Below the pieces are notes generated by a model that worked only from the letters and a program-made list of their open reading frames with translations, was not told the DNA's origin and did no database searches. A stretch of 64,000 nucleotides of DNA from Iamia sp035765045 (lineage in GTDB: Bacteria; Actinomycetota; Acidimicrobiia; Acidimicrobiales; Iamiaceae): NCBI GenBank assembly GCA_035765045.1, contig DASTYI010000112.1:1-64000 (forward strand), given 5' to 3'. A program made the position numbers and the translations under genes. Every line of letters starts with the position of its first letter. Position 1 is the first letter of the stretch. This document shows, one piece after another, positions 33,819-41,596 of the stretch.

Positions 33819-34760
33819 ATGCCGCCCGTCGTCAACGTCCCCCCGCGGGTCAGCCACAGCGATCCGAGCGAGGTGCTCCGGCGCCTCGACCTCGTCGTGC
33901 GCCGGCGCCTCGATGGCCTGCTCAACGGCGAGTACCTCGGCCTCGTGCCCGGGCACGGCACCGAGCAGGGCGAGACCCGGCTGTACACCCCGGGTGACGA
34001 CGTCCGCCGGATCGACTGGAACGTCACCGCCCGGATGACCGAGCCGCACATCCGCGAGACGATCGCCGACCGCGAGCTCGAGTGCTGGATCCTGGCCGAC
34101 GACTCCCCCAGCCTCGACTTCGGCACCGCCCTGTGCGAGAAGCGCGACCTGGCCGTGTCGGCCGCCTCGGCCATGGGCTTCATCACCCACCGCACCGGGA
34201 ACCGGCTCGGCGCCGTCCTGGCCGGCCCCGACGGGCGCGAGATCGTCCCCGCCCGCGGCGGCAAGGACCATCTGATGGCCGTGCTCCACCGGCTGGTCTC
34301 GGCCGCCCGCCACCCCACCGGGCGCACCGACCTGGCCGGCGCCCTCGACACCATGGGCGGGGTGGCCCGCCGCCGTGGCCTGGTCGTCGTCGTGTCGGAC
34401 TTCCTGGAGGACCCGGCCCTCTGGCGCCAGCCCCTCGCCCGCCTCGGGGTCCGCCACGAGACGCTGTGCATCGAGGTCCTCGACCCCCGCGAGGTCGAGC
34501 TCCCGTCGGTCGGCGTGCTCCACCTCGAGGACCCCCGCACCGGCGACCTGTTCGAGATCCAGACGTCGGACCCCAAGCTCCGCGAGCGCTACGCGGCAGC
34601 CGCCGCCGTCCAGCGGGGCGCCATCGCCGAGGCCATCCGGGCCGCCGGCGCCGACCACCTCCAGCTCCGCACCGACCGCGACTGGCTGCTCGACATCGTC
34701 CGCTTCGTGGCCCAGCGCCGCGAGCGCACTCGCGACATCGCCCCCCGGACGTCCGCATGA
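33819..34760 (+). CDS. DUF58 protein (MoxR partner)
   Basis: A 313-residue soluble DUF58 protein: GEYLGLVPGHGTEQGETRLYTPGDDVRRIDWNVTAR is the family core (GxDxRxIDWN), then a VWA-like fold with WILADDSPSLDFGT replacing a strict DxSxS metal site. LVVVVSDFLEDP follows. No transmembrane segment is seen. It sits 12 bp after moxR and 13 bp before the VWA gene. The usual role is as substrate or adaptor for MoxR in envelope-stress or complex assembly. Confidence 0.9.
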   Translation: MPPVVNVPPRVSHSDPSEVLRRLDLVVRRRLDGLLNGEYLGLVPGHGTEQGETRLYTPGDDVRRIDWNVTARMTEPHIRETIADRELECWILADDSPSLDFGTALCEKRDLAVSAASAMGFITHRTGNRLGAVLAGPDGREIVPARGGKDHLMAVLHRLVSAARHPTGRTDLAGALDTMGGVARRRGLVVVVSDFLEDPALWRQPLARLGVRHETLCIEVLDPREVELPSVGVLHLEDPRTGDLFEIQTSDPKLRERYAAAAAVQRGAIAEAIRAAGADHLQLRTDRDWLLDIVRFVAQRRERTRDIAPRTSA

Positions 34761-34773
34761 CGGAGAGCCCTCG

Positions 34774-35745
34774 ATGCTGGCCCTGACCTACCTCGCCCCC
34801 AGCCGGTTCTGGCTGCTCCTCGTCGTCGCCGCCCTGGCGATCGCCTACGTGGTGCTCCAGACCCGGCGCCGCACCTACGCCGTGCGCTTCACCAACCTCG
34901 ACCTGCTCCAGAGCGTCGCCCCCCGCTCGCCCGGGTGGCGCCGCCACCTCCCGGCCATCGCCATGCTGATGGCGTTGAGCGCCCTGGTCGTCTCGGTCGC
35001 CCGCCCCGCCCGCGAGGAGCGGGTCCCCCGCGAGCGGGCCACGGTGATCCTGGCCATCGACACCTCGCTGTCGATGATGGCCGAGGACGTCGCCCCCGAC
35101 CGGCTCACCGCGGCCCAGGCCGCGGCCAAGACCTTCCTGACGATCCTCCCGCCCAAGATCAACGTCGGGCTGGTGAGCTTCAACGGCACCGGGACGATCC
35201 TCGTCCCGCCCACCACCGACCGGGCCCAGGTCCGCACGGCGATCGACCGCTTGGAGCTCGACGAGCGCACCGCCATCGGCGAGGCCATCTTCACCTCGCT
35301 CCAGGCGATCCAGCAGGCGCCGCCGGCCGAGGGCGACGAGGACAACGAGGATGTCCCCGCCCGCATCGTCCTCATGTCGGACGGCAAGACGACGGTGGGC
35401 CGGCCCGACAGCGTCGGCGCCCAGGCCGCCGCCGACGCCGGGGTGCCGGTCAACACGATCGCCTTCGGCACCGACCACGGCGTGATCATCCTCCCCGACG
35501 AGCCCGCCCCGGTGCCGGTCGACGTCGACCACACCGCCCTGGAGGCGATCGCCGACGCCACCGACGGCAAGGCCTTCCGGGCCGCCACCGAGGGCGAGCT
35601 GCGCGAGGTCTACCGCAACATCGGCTCGTCGATCGGCTACGAGGTCGTGTTCAGCGAGGTCGGCCGGTGGTTCGTCGGCCTGGGCATGGCCCTGCTGTTC
35701 CTCGGCTCCACCCTGTCGCTGCTCTGGTTCAGCCGCCTGCCGTAG
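34774..35745 (+). CDS. VWA-domain membrane protein (BatA-like)
   Basis: A 323-residue protein with two N-terminal transmembrane helices (about 10-28 and 60-76) and one near the C-terminus (WFVGLGMALLFLGSTLSLLWF), flanking a von Willebrand A domain with an intact metal-ion-dependent adhesion site DTSLSMM (96-102), and MSDGKTT. This is the BatA/aerotolerance layout and completes the MoxR set. Its last 17 bases overlap the opposing HPP gene. The start ATG at 34774 has GGAGAG upstream. Confidence 0.9.
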   Translation: MLALTYLAPSRFWLLLVVAALAIAYVVLQTRRRTYAVRFTNLDLLQSVAPRSPGWRRHLPAIAMLMALSALVVSVARPAREERVPRERATVILAIDTSLSMMAEDVAPDRLTAAQAAAKTFLTILPPKINVGLVSFNGTGTILVPPTTDRAQVRTAIDRLELDERTAIGEAIFTSLQAIQQAPPAEGDEDNEDVPARIVLMSDGKTTVGRPDSVGAQAAADAGVPVNTIAFGTDHGVIILPDEPAPVPVDVDHTALEAIADATDGKAFRAATEGELREVYRNIGSSIGYEVVFSEVGRWFVGLGMALLFLGSTLSLLWFSRLP

Positions 35746-36865
35746 CCCCCGTCCCGCCCTCCAGCAGGAGGCGGTGGAGCACGGCGATCAGGTCGGCCCG
35801 CGAGACCAGGCCGACCAGCCGGCCGTCGGCGTCGAGCACGGGGATGTGCCGGTGGCCGCGCTCGACCATCAGCCCGACCAGGGCGGCCACCGGGGTGTCC
35901 TCGCCGACGGTGGCGACGTCGGTGGCCATCAGGGCGCGGACCGGTGTGAGGTCGCCGGCGTCGAGGTTGAACAGGTCGACGATGGCGACGATGCCGACCA
36001 CCCGGCGCTCGGCGTCGACGACCGGCAGCGCCTTCACCCGGTGCTCGTTGATCAGCACCCGCACCCGGAAGAGGCTGTCGTCGGGGCCGACGGTCACCAC
36101 GTCGCGGTGCATCACGTCGGCGCAGCGGAGCCCGCCCACCCGGCGGTCGAGGGCGTGGGCCTCGACGTCGCGGAGCAGCTCGACCACGTCGGCCGGGGCC
36201 ACGTCGAGGCCCTGGTCGAGCCGCTCCATGGCGGCGGCGACGGCCTCGGTGTCCACCCGGACCGGCTCGGCGGCGGCGTCGACCGCCCGCTCGGGCGCCG
36301 GGGCCGGCGCCACCGCCACGTGGGGGTAGCGGCGGCCGACGGCGCGGTGGAAGGCGATGCCCACCGCCACCAGCACGACCGACCCGAGCCCCACCGGCCA
36401 GAAGGCGAAGGTGATCCCGTGGCCGGTGACCGCCGGCGGCGCCAGGGCCGCGGTCAGGGCGCACGCCCCGCCCGGCGGGTGCAGGCACCGCAGGGCGATC
36501 ATCACCACGATCGCCGCCCCCACGCCGACCGCCGCGGCCAGCGGGTCCGGGCCGATCACGGCGGCCGCGGTCAGGCCGACCAGGGCCGAGGCGACGTTGC
36601 CGGCGACGACCGACCAGGGCTGGGCCAGCGGGCTGCCGGGGACGGCGTAGACCAGCACTGCCGAGGCCCCCATCGGGGCGACGATCCACGGCAGGTCACC
36701 GGTCGTGCCGAGGGCCAGCCGGCCGACCAGCCCGGCGCCGAGGATGCCGAGCAGGGCCCCGATCCCGCCCCGCACGCAGTCGGCCGCCCGGGGTCGGCCC
36801 TGGGCGGGCAGGAGGCCGCGCCACCAGGGTGTCGGCTGGGTGTCAGGGGCGGGTGCGAGCGTCAT
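35729..36865 (-). CDS. HPP-family membrane protein with tandem CBS domains
   Basis: A 378-residue protein. Residues about 25-170 form an HPP domain of four helices, with the signature RCLHPPGGACALTAAL. The rest carries two CBS motifs (DVMHRDVVTVGPDD..., LPVVDAERRVVGIV; and LMATDVATVGEDT..., IPVLDADGRLVGLV). HPP proteins have been linked to nitrite transport in plastids and cyanobacteria; CBS pairs bind adenine nucleotides, so transport gated by energy state is plausible. It is divergent from pyk with a 73-bp gap. Confidence 0.88.
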   Translation of the reverse strand: MTLAPAPDTQPTPWWRGLLPAQGRPRAADCVRGGIGALLGILGAGLVGRLALGTTGDLPWIVAPMGASAVLVYAVPGSPLAQPWSVVAGNVASALVGLTAAAVIGPDPLAAAVGVGAAIVVMIALRCLHPPGGACALTAALAPPAVTGHGITFAFWPVGLGSVVLVAVGIAFHRAVGRRYPHVAVAPAPAPERAVDAAAEPVRVDTEAVAAAMERLDQGLDVAPADVVELLRDVEAHALDRRVGGLRCADVMHRDVVTVGPDDSLFRVRVLINEHRVKALPVVDAERRVVGIVAIVDLFNLDAGDLTPVRALMATDVATVGEDTPVAALVGLMVERGHRHIPVLDADGRLVGLVSRADLIAVLHRLLLEGGTGATAGG

Positions 36866-36938
36866 GGGCGTTGCGAACGGTGCGCGAACATCGGAAAGGT
36901 CCGTCGTCAAAGTACGGGGTGGCTGGCATGCTGGCCCG

Positions 36939-38369
36939 ATGAGCCGGCGCACCAAGATCATCGCCACGTTGGGACCGGCCTCGGAGTCCGAGGCCGTGCT
37001 CAAGGACATGATCGAGGCCGGCGTGGACGTGATCCGCCTCAACCTCAGCCACGGCACCCTCGACGACCACATCGAGCGCTACCGGCGGCTGCGGCGGATC
37101 GAGGAGTCCGTGGGCCGGCCGCTCGGCATCCTCGCCGACCTCCCCGGGCCCAAGGTCCGGGCCGGGTCGTTCCCCGACGGCGGCGTCCACCTCCACACCG
37201 ACTCGACCGTCATCCTCGCCCCCGGCGACGACCCCAGCGACGACGAGCGGGTCCACGTCGACTACGCCGGCCTCCTCCAGGACATGCACGGCGGCGACCG
37301 GCTGGTGTTCGGCGACGGCGGCGTCGTCGTCGAGGTCATCGAGTCTGCCACCGACGCCCTCCGGGTCCGGGTCCTCCACGGCGGCCGGCTCCAGGGCCGC
37401 CCCGGCGTCCACATCCCCTCCGAGCGGCTCCGGGTGCCGACGCCCACCCCGCACGACCTCCGCCTCCTCGACGCCTTCGTCACCGAGGGCGTCGACATGG
37501 TCGCCGTGTCGTTCGTCCGTTCGGCCCACGACATCCGCCGGGTCGGCACCGAGCCCCACCCGGCCGGGCCGATGGTCATCGCCAAGGTCGAGACCCGGGC
37601 CGCGGTCGAGAACCTCGACGGCATCATCGAGGCCGCCGGCGCCGTCATGGTCGCCCGCGGCGACCTCGGCGCCGAGATGCCGATGGAGGAGCTGCCCCAC
37701 CTCCAGAAGCGGATCCTCAGCCGCTGCATCGCCCTCGGCAAGCCGGCGATCACCGCCACGCAGATGCTGGAGTCGATGGTGTCGGCCCCCACTCCCACCC
37801 GGGCCGAGACCTCCGACATCGCCAACGCCGTCTTCGACGGGTCGAGCGCGGTGATGCTCTCGGGCGAGACGGCGATCGGCCACGACCCGGTGCTGGCGGT
37901 GGCCACGATGGCCCGCATCGCCGAGCGGGCCGACGAGGAGTTCGACTACGACCTGTGGGCCGCCCAGGTGTCGAAGCTCAACGCCGCCCAGCGCACCACC
38001 GCCGACGACGTCGTCACCAACTCGATGACCAACGCGGCGTGGAAGGCGGCCTCGGAGAGCGGGGCCACCTCGATCATCTGCATCACCCGCACCGGCTTCA
38101 CCGTCCGCTCGATCGCCCGCTACCGCCCGGCGATGCCGATCCTCGGGTTCTCGACCGATCCGCGGACGCTCCGGCAGCTCACTCTGTCGTGGGGCGCCAC
38201 CCCGGTCGCCCTCCCCGGCCCGTTCGACATCGGCCACCAGGTCAGCCAGGCCATCGAGATCGCCCGCACCGAGGGCCACGTCCGCACCGGCGACCTCGTC
38301 GCCGTCCTCAGCGGCTCGCCCGACTACAAGGGCGTCGCCACCGACTCCCTCCGCCTCGTCCACATCTAG
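36939..38369 (+). CDS. pyk: Pyruvate kinase
   Basis: A 476-residue pyruvate kinase: RTKIIATLGPAS start, RLNLSHGT, LADLPGPKVRAG, catalytic Lys in VIAKVETRAAVENLDGI, and MVARGDLGAEMP. ATQMLESM and the C-terminal allosteric domain follow. It transfers phosphate from PEP to ADP, the opposite metabolic direction to pckG at 25 kb. The ATG at 36939 is fixed by the conserved N-terminus. A perfect hairpin terminator follows 15 bp after the stop. Confidence 0.96.
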   Translation: MSRRTKIIATLGPASESEAVLKDMIEAGVDVIRLNLSHGTLDDHIERYRRLRRIEESVGRPLGILADLPGPKVRAGSFPDGGVHLHTDSTVILAPGDDPSDDERVHVDYAGLLQDMHGGDRLVFGDGGVVVEVIESATDALRVRVLHGGRLQGRPGVHIPSERLRVPTPTPHDLRLLDAFVTEGVDMVAVSFVRSAHDIRRVGTEPHPAGPMVIAKVETRAAVENLDGIIEAAGAVMVARGDLGAEMPMEELPHLQKRILSRCIALGKPAITATQMLESMVSAPTPTRAETSDIANAVFDGSSAVMLSGETAIGHDPVLAVATMARIAERADEEFDYDLWAAQVSKLNAAQRTTADDVVTNSMTNAAWKAASESGATSIICITRTGFTVRSIARYRPAMPILGFSTDPRTLRQLTLSWGATPVALPGPFDIGHQVSQAIEIARTEGHVRTGDLVAVLSGSPDYKGVATDSLRLVHI

Positions 38370-38383
38370 GCGACCGCTGAGAG

Positions 38384-38420
38384 CGATCGCCTCAAGGTGC
38401 CTGGCACCTTGAGGCGATCG
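38384..38420. terminator. Perfect palindromic terminator after pyk
   Basis: CGATCGCCTCAAGGTGCC, a single T, then its exact reverse complement (18-bp arms; the physical loop would be about CCTGG). It lies between the convergent pyk and FabZ-like genes. The inner AAGGTGCCTGGCACCTT is the kind of palindrome that recurs in many genomes as REP-like DNA, so it may be a repeat recruited as terminator. Confidence 0.75.
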
Positions 38421-38430
38421 GGCCGAGCAC

Positions 38431-38895
38431 TCAGGCCGGGGCGAAGACGAAGAGGATCCGGCCCCGGGCGGCCTCGTCGCCGCCGACGGTGGCCCGGCCG
38501 ACCCCCCAGCCGCCCCGACGGCCGAGCCGCTCGAGGGCCACGTCGAGCACGACCTCGTCGCCGGGGACGACCATCCGCCGGAAGCGGGCGTCCTCGACCC
38601 CGCCGAGGAGCGGGAGGCGACCGGCGTGGGCCGGGTCGGCCAGCACGCCGATCGCCCCGGCCTGGGCCAGCGCCTCGGTCAGCAGCACGCCGGGCACGAC
38701 CGGGCGGCCCGGGAAGTGACCGGCCAGCCAGGCCTCGTCGCCGGTGATGCGCCAGCGGGCGGTGACGTGGACCCCGGGCTCGCAGGCGTCGACGGCGTCG
38801 ACGAACCGGAACGGCGGCCGGTGGGGCAGCAGGGCGACGAGCGGGTCGGGGTGGTCGGCGGTCTCGGTGGGCACCTGGGCTCGGACGCTCGTCAC
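38431..38895 (-). CDS. 3-hydroxyacyl-ACP dehydratase, FabZ-like
   Basis: A 154-residue hot-dog-fold protein. The FabZ/FabA active-site helix is clear: LAGHFPGRPVVPGVLLTEALAQAG with His60 and Glu74. The upstream LLPHRPPFRFVDAV also matches FabZ. It would dehydrate 3-hydroxyacyl-ACP, the one cycle step missing from the facing operon. The GTG start is 51 bp from the operator-like repeats shared with fabD. Confidence 0.85.
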   Translation of the reverse strand: MTSVRAQVPTETADHPDPLVALLPHRPPFRFVDAVDACEPGVHVTARWRITGDEAWLAGHFPGRPVVPGVLLTEALAQAGAIGVLADPAHAGRLPLLGGVEDARFRRMVVPGDEVVLDVALERLGRRGGWGVGRATVGGDEAARGRILFVFAPA

Positions 38896-38946
38896 TGCCC
38901 CGTGGTTACGGCTCCCGTGGGTCCGACGTGTGTCGGGAGCGTGACC

Positions 38947-38998
38947 TACCGGCCGGTACGCGTTGCTACCGGTCAGTAACCGAACCTACCGGTGAGTA
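38947..38998. promoter_or_regulatory. Three phased operator-like 12-mers in the fabZ-fabD divergent region
   Basis: TACCGGCCGGTA (38947-38958), TACCGGTCAGTA (38967-38978) and TACCGGTGAGTA (38987-38998) start exactly 20 bp apart, two helical turns. The first is a perfect palindrome; the others keep TACCGG-half-sites. TACCGxxCGGTA-like sites are typical for TetR-family repressors. The position, between the FabZ-like gene and fabD, suggests control of the whole fatty-acid locus by one regulator bound on one DNA face. No regulator gene is adjacent. Confidence 0.6.
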
Positions 38999-39017
38999 GC
39001 ACGAAACCCTGGCCCCC

Positions 39018-40046
39018 ATGGGCCGGTCACAGTCCCTGATGCCCACTCCCCCGAGTCCCCCTGTCGCTGCCCCGGCGCCTCCCGCGCCCCCCGAGCGGGA
39101 GGAGGGGTCCGGCGGCGTCGCCGTCACCTTCCCCGGCCAGGGCAGCCAGGTGGCCGGGTTCGGCCGGGCCTGGCGCGAACACCCCGCCTGGGCCGTGGTG
39201 GAGCGGGCCGAGGAGGCGTCGGGGCGAGCGTTGTCCCCCCTGCTGCTCGACCCCGACGCCGACCTCTCCCGCACCGAGGACGCTCAGCTGGCCGTCCTCG
39301 TCTCCTCGCTCGTCGTGTGGGAGGCGGCGCAGGGCTACATCGGCACGCCGGTCGCCTTCGCCGGCCACTCGCTGGGCCAGATCACCGCCCTCGTCGCCGC
39401 CGGCGCCGTCGACCCGGCCGACGGGCTGGCCCTGGCCGCCACCCGGGCGGCGGTCACCCAGGCCGCCGCCGACGCCACCCCGGGCGGGTTGATCGCCCTC
39501 CTCGGGGCCACCCCCGAGCAGGCCCGCGACACGGTGGCGCTGGTCGACGAGGCCTGGATCGCCAACGACAACGCCCCCGGCCAGATCGTCGTCGGGGGCA
39601 CGACCACCGGCGTGGCCGCCGCCACCGCCGCCGCCCGGGGGGCGGGCGTGCGCAAGGTCCGGCCGCTCGCCGTCGGGGGCGCGTTCCACACCCCGCTGAT
39701 GGCCCCGGCGGCCACGGCCTTCGGCGCCGCGGTCGCCGAGGTGACCTTCGCCCCGCTCACCGCCCCCGTCGTCACCAACCACGACGCCGCCGCCCACTTC
39801 GCCCGGCGGGGCTGGGACGAGCGGCTGGCCACCCACCTGGTCCGCCCGGTCCGCTGGCGGGAGACGGTCGAGACCCTGGTCGAGCTGGGCGCCACCCGGC
39901 TCGTCGAGCTGGGCCCCGGCACCACCCTCACCGCCCTGGCCAAGCGCTGCCGCGCCGACGTCGAGCCCCTCTCGGTCGCCACCCCCGACGAGGTCGAGGC
40001 CCTCCTCCCCGCCCTCTGGGGCATCGGCCAGGCCGGTGCCCGATGA
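39018..40046 (+). CDS. fabD: Malonyl-CoA:ACP transacylase
   Basis: A 342-residue FabD with VTFPGQGSQ, nucleophile Ser118 in GHSLGQ, His224 in GAFHTPLM and the closing VELGPGTTLTALAKR. It charges ACP with malonate. A Pro/Ala-rich leader of about 33 residues precedes the domain if the ATG at 39018 is used; ATG 39039 would shorten it by 7. It is the first gene of the FAS II operon and its stop is overlapped (ATGA) by a tiny reading frame. Confidence 0.93.
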   Translation: MGRSQSLMPTPPSPPVAAPAPPAPPEREEGSGGVAVTFPGQGSQVAGFGRAWREHPAWAVVERAEEASGRALSPLLLDPDADLSRTEDAQLAVLVSSLVVWEAAQGYIGTPVAFAGHSLGQITALVAAGAVDPADGLALAATRAAVTQAAADATPGGLIALLGATPEQARDTVALVDEAWIANDNAPGQIVVGGTTTGVAAATAAARGAGVRKVRPLAVGGAFHTPLMAPAATAFGAAVAEVTFAPLTAPVVTNHDAAAHFARRGWDERLATHLVRPVRWRETVETLVELGATRLVELGPGTTLTALAKRCRADVEPLSVATPDEVEALLPALWGIGQAGAR

Positions 40047-40126
40047 GCGAGCGCAGGCGGCACCCATCGGCCCCGCCGGCGACCGGGCCGAACCCCCGCC
40101 CCCGCGCCCAGGCCGGTGGCCGATGA
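40043..40126 (+). CDS. Possible 27-residue linker peptide between fabD and the next gene
   Basis: An Arg/Pro-rich 27-codon frame beginning with an ATGA overlap at the fabD stop and ending with an ATGA overlap at the next start. The bases around its start (CAGGCCGGTGCCCGATGAGC) are repeated, with one change, at the next start 80 bp later. It may only carry ribosomes from one gene to the next, or be a duplication scar. A stable protein product is doubtful. Confidence 0.3.
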   Translation: MSERRRHPSAPPATGPNPRPRAQAGGR

Positions 40127-40407
40127 GCAGCATGGTGTTCACCGAGGGCGACGACCTGCGGCTGCCGACCCGGTTGGTCGTGGCCCCCGAGGCGGGGACG
40201 TTCCAGCCCCTCCCGCCCGAGACCTGCACCGCCGAGGGTGAGGTCGTGACCGCCGGCGTCTCGCTCGGCACGGTCGAGAGCCTGGGCCGCTCGGTCCCCG
40301 TGACCAGCGCCTTCGGCGGCTTCCTGATGGGGATGCTGGCCCTGCCGGGCGAGCGGGTCCGGGCCGGCCAGCCGGTCGCCTGGCTGCACGCCATCGACGC
40401 CGCATGA
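40123..40407 (+). CDS. Lysine-free biotinyl/lipoyl-like domain protein (BCCP-like)
   Basis: A 94-residue protein that follows the biotin-carboxyl-carrier pattern: VVAPEAGTF, an acidic loop, VSLGTVESLGRSVPVTSAFGGFLMGMLALPGERVRAGQPVAWL. The carrier hairpin V-E-A-M-K-M is replaced by V-E-S-L-G-R, and the whole protein contains no lysine, so biotin or lipoate cannot be attached. The location between fabD and fabH, upstream of a carboxyltransferase gene, suggests a structural or regulatory partner of acetyl-CoA carboxylase. Plant BADC proteins are a known analogue of this logic. It is translationally linked by ATGA on both sides. Confidence 0.7.
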   Translation: MSSMVFTEGDDLRLPTRLVVAPEAGTFQPLPPETCTAEGEVVTAGVSLGTVESLGRSVPVTSAFGGFLMGMLALPGERVRAGQPVAWLHAIDAA

Positions 40408-40586
40408 CCACCGTCCTCGCTCGCACGTCCCACCCCCGGCCCGACCGGTCGGGCGACGCCCCCGCGCCCACGAAGGTCGTACGTCGGCCCATCGGTCCTC
40501 GCCCGCTGACGACCCGCCTGCGGTGCACCACGGCGCGGGAAGGTCGACCGGTGGCGTCGGTGCCCACCCCGGTGGTGGCCGCATGA
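40404..40586 (+). CDS. Possible 60-residue basic peptide between BCCP-like gene and fabH
   Basis: A 60-codon Arg/Pro/Thr-rich frame flanked by ATGA overlaps on both sides. Its third-position G/C content is lower than that of its neighbours (codons such as AAG, GTA, CAT, GGA), unlike a normal gene here, so it may be spacer DNA kept open for coupled translation. The bases at its start (GCCGCATGACCACCGTC) recur almost exactly at the fabH start. Confidence 0.3.
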   Translation: MTTVLARTSHPRPDRSGDAPAPTKVVRRPIGPRPLTTRLRCTTAREGRPVASVPTPVVAA

Positions 40587-41596
40587 CGGCCGTCGAGACG
40601 CGGGCGGAGACGCCCGTGCGGACCCGGCTCGGGGTGGCCTTCACGGGGTGGGGGGCGACGGTGCCGGGCCCGCCGGTCACCAACGACGACCTGGCCGCCG
40701 TGCTCGACACCAGCGACGAGTGGATCTCCAGCCGCACCGGCATCCGGGCCCGCCACATCGCCGGCCCCGCCGACACGACCGCCGCCCTGGCCGCCGCCGC
40801 CGCCCGCCGGGCCCTCGACCGGGCCGGGCGCGGCCCCGACGAGGTCGACCTCCTCGTCGTCGCCACCACCACCCCCGACCGCGCCTGCCCGTCGACCGCC
40901 GCCGACGTGGCCGGCCTCCTCGGCACCCGGGCCGCGGCCTGCGACGTCAACGCCGCCTGCGCCGGCTTCGTCGCCGCCCTCCACCTCGCCCTCCCGACCG
41001 TCGCCACCGGGTCGAGCCGGGTCGCCCTCGTCGTCGGCGCCGAGCGGATGACGAGCCTCGTCGACCCGACCGACCGCGGCACCGCCGTCCTCTTCGGCGA
41101 CGGCGCCGGGGCGGTCGTGCTGGAGACCCCCGCCGGCCCGACCCACGAGCACGACCCCGCCGGGCCCGGCCTGGTCGCCTCGGTGCTCGACGGCGACGCC
41201 GCCCTCGTCCCCCACCTCGAGGTCCTGGCCGGCCAGCGCTGGCTGACGATGGACGGGCCCGAGGTCTTCCGGGCCGCCACCCGGGGCCTGGCCGACTCGG
41301 CCGCCACCGTCCTGGCCCGGGCCGGGGCGACGATCGACGACGTCGCCTGGTACGTGCCCCACCAGGCCAACCGCCGGATCATCGACGCCGTCGGCGGCCG
41401 CCTCGGCCTCGCCCCCGAGAAGGTCGTGCTGACCCTCGACCGCCACGGCAACACCTCGGCCGCCTCGGTGCCCCTCGCCCTGGCCGAGGCGGCCGACGAC
41501 GGGCGCCTCCAGCCCGGTGACCTCGTCCTGGCCTCGGCCGTCGGCGCCGGGATGACGTGGGGCTCGCTCCTCCTCCGCTGGGGCGGTGCCTCGTGA
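40583..41596 (+). CDS. fabH: 3-oxoacyl-ACP synthase III
   Basis: A 337-residue KAS III. The catalytic triad is Cys126 (VNAACAGF), His260 (YVPHQANRRI) and Asn290 (GNTSAAS). SDEWISSRTGIRARHI matches the family. It starts the acyl chain by condensing acyl-CoA with malonyl-ACP. The ATG at 40583 overlaps the stop of the 60-codon frame; the downstream fabG GTG overlaps its stop by 4 bp. Confidence 0.94.
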   Translation: MTAVETRAETPVRTRLGVAFTGWGATVPGPPVTNDDLAAVLDTSDEWISSRTGIRARHIAGPADTTAALAAAAARRALDRAGRGPDEVDLLVVATTTPDRACPSTAADVAGLLGTRAAACDVNAACAGFVAALHLALPTVATGSSRVALVVGAERMTSLVDPTDRGTAVLFGDGAGAVVLETPAGPTHEHDPAGPGLVASVLDGDAALVPHLEVLAGQRWLTMDGPEVFRAATRGLADSAATVLARAGATIDDVAWYVPHQANRRIIDAVGGRLGLAPEKVVLTLDRHGNTSAASVPLALAEAADDGRLQPGDLVLASAVGAGMTWGSLLLRWGGAS

